Shown here piece after piece: positions 23,168-34,832 of a DNA stretch of 64,000 nt. Numbering within the stretch: the stretch's first letter is position 1; every line of letters begins with the position of its first letter. Below the pieces are notes generated by a model. That model made no database searches and had not been told where the DNA came from. It saw only the letters and a list, made by a program, of their open reading frames with translations. Made by a program: the position numbers and the translations under genes. The stretch spans positions 15,570,725 through 15,634,724 of the forward strand of contig CM029112.1 in NCBI GenBank assembly GCA_016859345.1. The letters are read 5' to 3'. This DNA comes from Istiophorus platypterus (lineage: Eukaryota; Chordata; Actinopteri; Istiophoriformes; Istiophoridae).

Positions 23168-26100
23168 GAAAGAGACTGACAGACAGACACTCACATTGTG
23201 GTAACAAGTGATTGGCATCTCCAACCTCATGGAGTGTACAGGGTTAATGTGGTTGAGTCTTTCACATCAATAAGTGGTCCTCTCTGGCGTCTCGCTTCAA
23301 TTGATCAGGTTGAAGGCACGATGGTGTAGTTTTAACTACTTTTTAATCTAAATTTCAGTTTGTTCCAGAAATTGAGCGCTGACATTTCTCAGCTACTGTG
23401 TCAGCATGGGATCTCTGTGTTGCGCCCATTATCAAAATGAAAGTAAAAGAGAGCAGGCTGCTTTCACTGTTTAACACAAATACAGCAGCCAGTCTAGTTT
23501 GGAGCACCTGAAAGTTCGTGGTACAGGGAATATACAGCAGGATCGAAGAGGACCTGGGCATCTTCCAGTGAAACCTGACCTGCAGGTAAATGTTGCCGTT
23601 CTGGAATGGGGCATCATGTTGATGTTTACCTGTTTACCTTAATTATTAAGTTCAACTTAATTATGCCAATAATAAATAATAAACAATAATAAATCATTTT
23701 GGCAGGTTTCTATACTTGCTTTATGATATTTTGATATTTTGTCTGAAAGTTTCCTCATGATCCTTCATGAGGCGAGTGATTATGCGTGTGTTTGATAAGA
23801 CTTTATATGGGTCTACCCTCCAAAATGTCCCCTATGTGGAAAGTGGTCCATGAGTAAAAGAGGTGTGCGGCTGTTTACTAGTGACATGGAATTTGGGGTT
23901 TGGGGGACTTCGAGGGCACTAAGATGGTCACTGCATTGTTTGGAATCCTTGTTTGGCAATAACATACCATGGGTGTGGCTGCATCTGTGTGAGCACATGT
24001 AGCAAAACCTAGTGATTTCTCTTTTCTTTCCTTTTTTCTCTTTTATTCACACTGTCCATCAGATGTGATGCATGTGGGCAGGGGCTCTTGTTTACTGGTG
24101 AATCCCGTGTTATATTTAAGTTGGAAAGTTCCTCATAGGAGAGATTTGTTTACATGTGTGTCAAAGTCTGAGTCATGGCAATTGCTCTTATGCACCAAGG
24201 TCAGAAAAAACAGACACCGATTTGTAAATGACACATTGAAGATTGGTTGTTAAATTGAAGGTACACAGTTAATTTATTGGGTCTCTCAATGAGAGTTCTG
24301 TTTAACCAGTCAAGCTGTGTGGTGTTGTGCGTTTAATAGGAAGGCTGCTTTTTAGCCCAAAGACAATTAATTGCATTGCGTCAAGGAGGGTCAAAATCTG
24401 ATTGTATCTGAGGAATATCCAACCGAAACCAAAACAAAAGCCTGGGGCACATTGTAAACTATTTCAGGGGATGGACTGTTTCCGAGCATGCGTTGAGTGA
24501 AAAGCTTTTTCAGTGTTGACTTGTTTTATTGTTCTTTAATTGTTATATAGGAAATTTTCATATGGGCAGGTGGCAGAAGCAGTGAGTTATTAATAAGCAG
24601 AAATATAAAACCTTTTTTTCCAAGTCTTCATTAAAAATGAAAACGAAGAGTTATCAAAATAACCCCTGTAGAAACTGTAGCAATGTATGCATAAACTATT
24701 TATTTCCACAATGTCCCAGGGTCTGAACACAGAAAAAGGAAACCTTTACTCTTCCCCTCAGCATTACTCACCCTCCTTAGTGCCTCTCCTCTGTTCCTCC
24801 TACCCTTCCTTTTTCTATTTGTTATGCCACTGTACTGGCAACAGCCTTGGCTGGAGGCATTATGTTTTCAGGTTTTTTTGTACCTCTGTCCATCTATCTG
24901 TCCATCCCATTCTCATGAACACGATATAAGCCATGGGGACACCCTCTCCAATTGCTAGTCACATATGTACCTCTGAGAGAACAACAAACAAATGCAAGGG
25001 TCTCTATTTATCAAATCCCTTTCAGTGACATTTTGGTCCGAGAGACAGTGGTAGGTATAAATCCCTTTCTTTTACTCTATCTTTACTATAACTATTTATT
25101 GTATTTATTTTGCCTTAAAAATAGTTTTAAAAATCAAGCTGGCACGCTAGACGTTTATCGAGATGGTTGGGAGAAGCCTTTTAGCATCCTGGATAGCTGC
25201 ATAATAAAGACAAAGGCAAGCCAGCAGACATGCTTAGGAATGACATGTTCAGTATAGCGTTGGTGACAATGAATAAAGTGCATGATTCAAAATAGAAGAG
25301 TTTTACCTTCTTAGTTAAAAAAGTTCCTTTCTTGTAAACTGTAATCTCTAAACATCCTTTTGATTGGATGTTACAACCAACCCTAACCCTAACAGACCTA
25401 CAAACATAGTGAAGAACTTCACATCCACTCCAAAGACGTAAACCATAACCATTGACATAGACAAACAAAAATACAAAGGAGTTTGTGGAGCTATCTTTAT
25501 TGGGTCATTTTATTGTCTTTTATCGTGGACAACTTATCCCTAATCTTCATCTGACATCAAAACACACCTTACTCACCCTTAACTAAAGAAATAACAAAAG
25601 TGTGTATACTCACATACAGAGAGAGAGAGCGATAACAAAAGAGATGAATTGTTTTTACAGTATTATTATGAGATGAGGAAATTCGCAAACTTACTGTGGG
25701 AGCATGTGCAAAGATGGATACAAGAAAATTGTTTTGATATGAATGACACAGGCAAATCTTCAGGTTTTTGACACAAATCAGGAGTAACTGCTGCAAGTCA
25801 GAAGTAACTGCCGCTCAGTACACTCATCATCGTAATACAGGGCACAGTCAACTGCGACATAGTGAAGCTTTCATTCCTTATGATTTAATATCTGCATTTC
25901 TTCACTTTTTTTTTTTTTTCCATTTTCTATCTGTGTGTTGTCAGGTGCCAAGATGCGGGAGGTAGATAAGGACCAATTTACCCCTCCAGATTTAGGAGAT
26001 CTACCAGGTTAGTATCCTTTGAATTTGAATTAGCCGTCCAGACTGTAGAAAGCAACTCTGCAGAATGGTTCTGTCTGATTCAATACATTAATTGCATGAA

Positions 26101-29100
26101 AAACTACTGTAGATCTTTCATAAAGGTACTTGAACACCCCAAATACATCACTTTTTGGGGGTAACTGGAAAACTCTGGTTAAGGCCATTAAAAAAGCAGA
26201 TAAAAGATTGGAAAAGCCTAGAACCTTTATCCTTTAGAATCAGGTGAGATAATGAAGAACCTATTGCATTTTCCCATATTTATTCATGATATGGAAAAAA
26301 AAACCCTCATTAATTCCATTAGCCTTCTAAATGATTAAAAAAAAATTCAAGATATACGCCAAGTGCCATTGTTTCAATTTTCAAATTTTCAAATTTGAAT
26401 TTGATGGCCTCAATTGTTACATGAAACAGAACATATCATGCAATACAATCAAATCAGTGACCTACTAGAGATTTTCAAGATATTAACTAGATCAAGCGTA
26501 GTCAAACAGGCACTGAAAAGTTGGTCTGGGATCTGGCCTGGTTGAAGGAGGAGAAATTTTGAAACACCGTTGGCATTTTTAACATCAGTTTTACTACACT
26601 AGTAAAAAGAGGGGACAACGAATTGGGCTAAAGAAATTTGATGCCCAGAAAAAGTCGACAGGCAAGGCTCTCTACCTCTGTAACCACCTCCAGCCACCTG
26701 ACTTTATTCCAAAGGACATGGGAGGTTGTAACGACCAGATCGCTTAGGAGTAGCAACCTATAACTTTTTTTGCACCTCCTGGTGTCCTCCTGGTCATTCG
26801 GGCTTGGTACTCCTGGGGAGAAGGGTCCAACTGGCACATTTTTTTTTTTGGCACTGCAATTTTTGACATGAAAAAAAAAAAAAACAACATGCGAGCAGAG
26901 AGTTTTGTGAAATCTAAGTGGTTAATTAGCTGACTGACTCATATGTTTTGTCTGATAATGCTGATTATTTGTGTTTCTAGATGATATATCTGAATTCATG
27001 AATGATGATTACCTATTGGGTAAGTTGTAAACAAACCGAAACACATACTCTTCTGATTTTTGACACACCAATTCTCACTCCAATACCTAATTGGATAAGA
27101 CACTTGATAATGGTCCACAGACACAAATACAAATATTCAAGTAAGAATACAACGTTGATCTGTTGTCTAATGTTCCTTTATGCATTTTCTTACGTAGGCA
27201 CAGATGGGCTCTTCAGCGATTTGTGGTGGAATTGTGAGGAAATAAGTAAGATGTTCTTTTCATATTACAAATATTAATTCATGGTAGGAAATAAATGATA
27301 TTACAGGAGAAAAGAAAAGGCCCAAACATGTTCACCACAGATCAATAATAAAAGCACGCACTGAAAACTGTAGATGAAGAAGTTCAGCTTTTATTAGATT
27401 ATGATGTTAATGTTACTGTAATAGAATTTTTAAAAGGTGTCGACGCTCACATATTTCACACTCCAAGGTTACTGCTGTGCCACAGGCAGCACATGGATTC
27501 CCTGGGTTACTTTGCAGGCAAAGGCAGTATCACCTGATGGTTGTACGGGATGGTTGCACCCTTTAATTTCATTCAGTTTTAACAAGAAGGTATCTTTGCA
27601 GCTGAAATGATGTCAAGCAGATCAACAGTGTATCAAGTAATTTGTTATTAATGTTGATGTCCTGCCAACAAAAAAAACACACTACGGAAATTACGGTCAG
27701 AAAAAAACAAATCTGTGGAAAAAGTTCTGTGAGCCTTAAAACACAAGCGTTGAGAAGCGTTTTTTTTTTTTTAATTATGTTTTAAGCACTGTTTTATTAA
27801 GTGTTGTGCTTTTTCCTCTCCCTTTGTCAAATCTTCAAAACATTTATAGAAAATCACTCACTGTAAAGACTTTCAGAGCAGCACTGAAATGCCTAAGAGT
27901 ACCAGTCATTTCTTGTTACTGCATCCGCTAGCTGCTTCACTGACTCTTTTACTTCCCCTTTTCATGCATCAAAGGTGACCCTGCTGTGCAAGTAGAGCTG
28001 CCCTGCACAGGCAGCCACCAGCAAATACAGAAGGACAAACCAACGGGCAAAGAAAACAACAGGAGGAAAAGACAGAGAGGTAGATAACAGCCGCTAACTA
28101 GAACCTAACAACTCCAGTTCAGTGTCGGCTCATTTTTTGTTAAAACTTCCCCATGTCATATAAAGCTTAATTTTTGGATTGCAGCTACAACAATTCTCAA
28201 GCCTGAAGTAAAACATAAATTTTTTGTCACATGTGTAGCAGATACATGATCAGTTTGTATCAATTTTTATTTTTTTATGTCCAGTTCCTCGTTCACGACG
28301 GTGCGCTGATGAGAACACACCGTCCACACCAAAAAGGCCCAGAGCAGCAGGTGACCTACCCATTTGTTTGTTTGGAACCTGTTTTTCAAGCAAAAAGGTC
28401 ACTGTGAATTGCATAACCTGCACATTGTATTTCCAATCACCAGCCCATCAGATGATTAATCTTTTATCACTTTATTCTCATTGGTCAATTATCATTTTTA
28501 TGGTTAGATATATTGTTCCAGTTCCCATGTGAGTCCAGGGTTCTTCCTCAAGCTTACAAATCAGCTCATAATAGTTATGTAAAAAAGAAGCAAGAATTCA
28601 GATGACAGCATTATTCTGCTCTTCTTAAGTTCAGTAATCCGATAACAGTAATAAATGTTTTCCACAACGTTTAAGCACTTGTGCAGAGTTGTGAACTGTT
28701 GAAAAGATTATAACAGTGGTTTTCCATGTTTTAACCCATTGACAACAAAGCACTTATACTTGCAACTATGTGACATGGTTTTAGAAATGTATTTTCTATA
28801 GTATTAGTATTTTATGATAAAGATTTGGTAGACTATTGAAACTGTGAGTAGTGTATCCCATCACAGTGATTCATCAAGTCTGTATTCAAGTCTACAATAT
28901 TGTTAGAAGGTTCAAGAGTCCCATTGGTGATTTTTATATTGTGGGAAAGAAATAAAAGCCGATGGCTGCCATCTATAATTATAGAGTATGTGTTCAAATA
29001 GTTGGAAAAAATGCTAAGATGCGGATATGATTTGTAGTAGAGGATCTAAGACTTATTTATAAAATGGTTTGGCTCTTAAAATAATACTTTCCCCTGGGAT

Positions 29101-32100
29101 TCACAGTAAAAAAAGCATAAAATATGACCATAGGAAGGTTATTCCAATGGCCAAACCCCTTTATCACCTTTTCATCAAAAGTATAATGATTCTGAGCATA
29201 ATTGTGGCTTTCTTCATGTGAGTTAAGCTATAATTCATGTTGTAATGTGGGTTCTTCAACTTTTGCAGGTAAAAAACAAACAAAAGTGGCACAGGATGAT
29301 CCAGCTGTCACTAAGAGTAAGTGTCCATTACTCCTGCTGCAACTTGATGCAGACATTTTAGGTTTTTTAAACATTTATAAATGGCCTTTTGAAAAAAATT
29401 CATCAGCCTCAGAAGTGAAAATTCATGATCATTAAGGGGCTGGGACACAAGAATGAGAAAGGTGGTATCAGTATTGCTGCAAACTAGACATGTTGGCAAA
29501 ATAAGGTCATAAATAATAATAATAATAATAATAAACTATATATTACTGAATGGAATATTAAATATCAACTTAATAGCTAATACAGCGCACAGTAAAATGC
29601 TAACGTAATATGTTTTATGCAGTTGAAATGCTGAAGCAGTGTATTAAATAGTGTATTAAATAAAGTGCCATTTTACAGACAATTCAAACCACACACACTA
29701 CAGCGGTAACATTAGGTTCATTAACTCATGGCATTGGAATGAAGAAGTTTGACGTCGCCAAATAAGAGGTCGCGTTGAACAATGAAAAGAAGAATTCTTA
29801 CCTCACCCAACTTTTTCCAGATAAGTTTGCAGCGATTCAGTTTAGTCCTCAGTATTTATATTTTGTCTTTCCCTATAGTCCTAATGTAAGAAATTTTTAA
29901 AGCCCTAAATCTTTGACTCTAAATCCCCTATTTTCCTGAGAAACTGAACCATTTGGTTTTTTTGGTGGTTCAACATTCTTTTTTGATAAACTCAAGGTTA
30001 AAAAAAAACCTGTTCCGGGACTGATTACAGTGTTGTCTCGGGTTGTTATGCAGGCACTGATGCAGGATCAGCGGGCCTTATCACAACATCACCGAGAATC
30101 ATGCACTTCCATCCATCTGTTCAGTTCATCACTATCCCAGACACTTCGGGATATCAGGTTGTTCAGACCCTGAGCCTCTCTCCTCCTGTTATTAGACTTC
30201 CACTTCCAAATACAGCCACAACACCTACATACATATTAGGTAAGTTAATATTCATATACACTGTTCAATCAAATTCGCTCCAATACAACTGTAAAAAAAA
30301 TCCTGTTGGTGTTGTTGGTTGTAAGGAAAATGGGAACTCATTTGAAATGTAGTTTTATTTGCCCTGAAAACTGGATCATCAAGCTTCTTCTAGATACAGC
30401 TGTGATTACTAACCACACACCTATGATGATAGAATCATCTATTTGGAGGTAAAATAATGGAAAGAAAGTTGTCTACCAGGAACTTTCTTATTCATTTAGA
30501 TACTTTCTCTTCCTCTAAACCTCTAAATTTCTTTTGCATATTGTTTTTGTCCACTCAGTTTTTTCTTTATGGTGGTAAATTTAAATTACTCTCTCTATTT
30601 TTCTTATTCACTGTCTCCTCTTCACTATGAAAAGCACTTACTTTATGAAATATAGTATATACATTAACTTTCCATGCCTTGACCCCTCATTAATGTCTCT
30701 ACACTGTATCAACACTTGGTAACATCCACTTTAACATCTCTATCTGTAGTTCCTGCTGCCTCACCACCGCACAAAAACCAAGTGCAACCACTCTCCCCAA
30801 GTGAGTAAAAATAATGTCTGGCAGGGTTATGTTGGTCATGGTTCCACATTTACTCTTTCAGTTCTGCATTTTAAGCATCAACATGACATCCACTCTCCCA
30901 ACTTTTTGTTTCTAGTTGATGGTGCGGTAGTGCCGGTCCAAATGAGTTCATCACCAACAGGATCTCTGTCGGACAATGCTAGCAAAGCCATGTCTACCCC
31001 TTCTACCTCACCACTCTCCCCCAGCAAGGGTGTGTATCGTATCTATTTTGTTTCTTCCTCCATTTGCATAAATTACCCTGTAGAGTCATTGCCATGTTAT
31101 GAACATCATGACTTGTTGCATTTCAGAGGTGTCCCCATGTAAAGAATTGCCTCCTCCTCACTCTCCAACTGTCCTTGATATTCCACGTAAGTTACCACAT
31201 GCTTTTAATCCTCTCTTTTGTTTTGATCTAAAATTTCCTACATGTTGCGTGGAGTGGCAGCTCAGTATTCAGTTTCATTTTTTTTTCAGCGGTCATAAAG
31301 GACTACATTAAAACAGTCAAAGCCTATGTGAGTCAAACTTGCCAAGATATGGAGGATGGCCTTAGCCTGATGTCTCATTATGTGGATATGCAAGTGAGCC
31401 AGAGAGAGATTCTTCGCTCTGGAAAAAGCACAAACAAATGCCTGGACAAGGAGCTAGTCATCATGGGAGATACGGACCGTCAAAAAAGCCTGTTGGGGCA
31501 GGGTCAGGTAAGAGTGTCCCTTTTATTGGGTAGCTCACAGTTAGATAAGAAATGCTGTTTTCATCTGGTGATGTGCTTTTTGTACACAGCCGAATTCAAA
31601 ACAATGATGCTGGGTGTTTTGATTCGTCTTTGAGACTTATGAAACAGGTCAAAGCCATTGCTGAAATCACTGGCGGCAACTCACTAGTACAATTGATCTT
31701 TTCTTCGCAGATCTTCGAAACCTCAAATGGAGATAAATCCAAGCGGTACATATTGCTACTTGGCAATGCGGGTATGGGAAAAACCACCCTGATCAGGAAG
31801 CTATGTCTTGACTGGTCCAGAGACTGCATCCCGCAGTTTGACTTTGTCTTCTTATTAGACGGCAAAGCACTCACTTTAACAAAGCCAACCTATAGTCTTC
31901 AGACCCTCCTCTTAAACTTCTCCTCCTTAGCCCCTTCCTGCATGGACCCCGAGGCAGTGTACACTCAAATCCTTGCAGCCCCTAAGCGTGTGCTCATTAT
32001 TTTTGATGGGTTTGATGAATTGCGGGACTATGAAATTCTGCTCCAGACTCAAGAAAAAGACTTGGTGTCATCATTACAGAAAGACAGTAAAGCACAGACC

Positions 32101-34579
32101 TACACAGTGAGACAGTTATACTCTGCCATCCTTCAGAGGGTCCTTCTTCCAGGGTGCACTCTTCTGCTCTCAACCCGGCCAAGAGGCACTGCCAGCCAGC
32201 TTCTGCGCCGGGCAGACATCTTTCTGGAGTTATGTGGCTTTACTCCCACAGATGTAGAGACATATTTGTCCCAGTATTTCACTGACCCTGCCCTCAGAAC
32301 GTCTGCTTTGGACTGCTTAAAAAGATGCAGCTATCTACATCTCCTCTGCTGGAACCCCGGACTATGTCGATTGGTGTGCTTGGTTCTGGAACAGTTCAAA
32401 AGTTTGGAGGACCTACCAAGAACTTTAACTGGGCTCTGCCATCAAGTGTTTTGTTTGAAAATGGAAAAGGACAGTGAGAGGATGCAAGCACAGGCTGACA
32501 TTCAAACAAAAATGTCCCCGCAATATGAGGAAGAAACCCAAGTGCAAATCTCAAGTAACAAAGAAACGAAAAGGTGTCACAAAAATACACAGACAAAGTC
32601 CAGAGCACAGGTTCGTACTCGCACTCGCAACCCAAAAAGAAGTTGTGCAAAAAAGCAGGAGGAAGAGGAAAATGAGGTGGAAGGAGCTAAGATGAGGAGT
32701 GTTGGAAAGGAGGCTGATAGAAAAGAGCAGAGAGAGCTGCTGTCCCAGCTGAGTTCTTTTGCCTGGGAGGGAGTTAAAGCAAACTCATCCATCCTTCCCA
32801 CAGCTCAGACATTTTCCTCCAAACTCAAGGCTTTCGGCCTCAGGACAGGGCTTCTTCTCTCTCACCCCCTGAAGACAAGGCCGGCTGTCTCAAGTTGTGA
32901 GAAGGAGGAAGGAGGAAGACAGGACAAAGAGAAAATGGGAGGAGAAGAGAGAGGAGATGGGAGGAGAAACAGAGTGAGGACGGACACTGAAAACTTTGAC
33001 ACCAGTGATCACCACATTGTGTTGTGGGCCAACCCTTTCCTTCAGAGTTACCTGGCAGGTGTCCATCTGTCTTTGTCAAGGTAAACAGTTGTTCAGTTAG
33101 TATCAATAGTTTTCTATGTTTCCAAAACGTTATAGGGATTTAAAAAGGAAGATTACATGTGGTTGATAGACTGGACTGAAGAGCTTTTGTAGAAGTGAAT
33201 AAAGTTTACATTTATGTTGGCATGGTATCTTCTATGTCCCTTATTAGATTAAAATTTAAAGAGCGTATATTCTTCCACTTCTAGCCTCTACTCTCTTTCA
33301 CATTCAGTGCTCTACCCTGTCCGAATTTCCCTGACTCCCACTCACTGTTTCTGTTTCCCCAGGAGTATATCAGACCGTTCCTTTCTCCAGAGCCTCCCTT
33401 TCCAGTCAGGACCGAAGGGACGTCGGCGACCTCAAAGAGAGGAACTCGAGCTCACTCAGCGATTTGCAGTTGGCCTCCTCTTCCACAACAGAACAGAACT
33501 GCAGAGGTTTCACTCTTACACAGAAACATCCTTCAGAGATATGTTGGTCAATAAGCAGGCTTTAGTAAAAAAACACCTCGAGGGTCTTACGCACAGTGAC
33601 CTGAGTCCCGCCCAGGTCCTGGAGGCATGTCACTATGTTTGTGAAGCAAGTTTCACGCAAGGTGATGGTAAAAGAGGCAGTGGTGGCACACCATTGATTG
33701 CTCACCTGGCAGCAAATCTTCCAGAAGTCCTGACATTTCATGGAGTTCCACTCAACCCACCGGATGTGTTCACTGTGCAGAACGTTCTTGAAAGGGGCGG
33801 AACTGAAGGGAGAAGTTTCTGCTTGGATCTGGAGGATTCTGGGATATGGGTTTCTGGACTGAAAGCACTTGTGGGGCTCAAGAACATCAACACATACAGG
33901 TAATGATTACAGTCCACATCTCAAAATGCTTCTTGGAGTTCTCTAAACCCCCTTCCCCAAAACAGCTATTGTGAAAATCATTGCATATCAGTCCTAATGA
34001 GGCGCATCAGATCTGTTAAGCTTTGGATTTCTCGTCATTCAACATATGACCCTATGGTGTAAAATGTCAGCTGGAGACAGAGTCTTCCATCCTCTTCATA
34101 GGGATAACATTACCTTAATGAGCAAGCAATCTACAGCTGATAAAATCTTCCAAGAACAGTTATCACTTTACCTGGCAGCTTTGGTCTGAGCTGTCTGAAA
34201 TCTGCCATGGTTGTCATAGCAAAGTGCTGTTCAAGAGAGCTTGATAGGCCGTGCAGTCATATTAAGTGCCCTGATTTGCTCAAATACAAGCCCTGCATTT
34301 TTTGTGCAAATATTTCCTCAACAATGTTCAGTATTCTCCATTGATAAGAATTATAGACCCTTTGAAACTGAGCCTATGGAATTCCTCCTAGGGCGTGCAT
34401 TGCTGACGTTATCACCCTATGGGAGCAGCTAGAGCAGAGTGGTGAAGAGGGGCTCCTAGGAGGGGCAGTGTCCAAGTTCAAGATCCACCCCCTGAAAGCC
34501 ACACAGGTGTGTCATGTAGAGCACCTGGCAAAGCTGGTGAACATACATATGCACAAGAGGCTGTCGGATAGGTAATACG

Positions 34580-34629
<50 letters not shown>

Positions 34630-34793
34630 CAATACACGCTGTTATACCTTGCAAGTATATGTGCCAGTCCACTGAAGCGTGTGTTGTGTTTTCTTGTAGC
34701 TGCAGCCGATCAGATTCCATCCTGGCAGAGGGAGTACCAGCTGTCAAAGAGCTGCGCAAGCTTGAGTTTGAGTAAGATATGACGATTGAATTT

Positions 34794-34832
<39 letters not shown>

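Noticed and set aside
23395..23585. Possible extra ciita exon
   Set aside because: The frame from the ATG near 23406 hits a stop after 22 codons, and no in-phase acceptor/donor pair joins it to neighbours.
25376..25395. Telomere-like CCCTAACCCTAAC (also at 63242)
   Set aside because: Only two or so units each; too short for an interstitial telomeric array.
31508..31710. Reading this stretch as part of the ciita NACHT exon
   Set aside because: The frame is open in part, but the TTTTCTTCGCAG acceptor at 31710 joins the conserved linker to the conserved core without extra residues; upstream acceptors have poor pyrimidine tracts.
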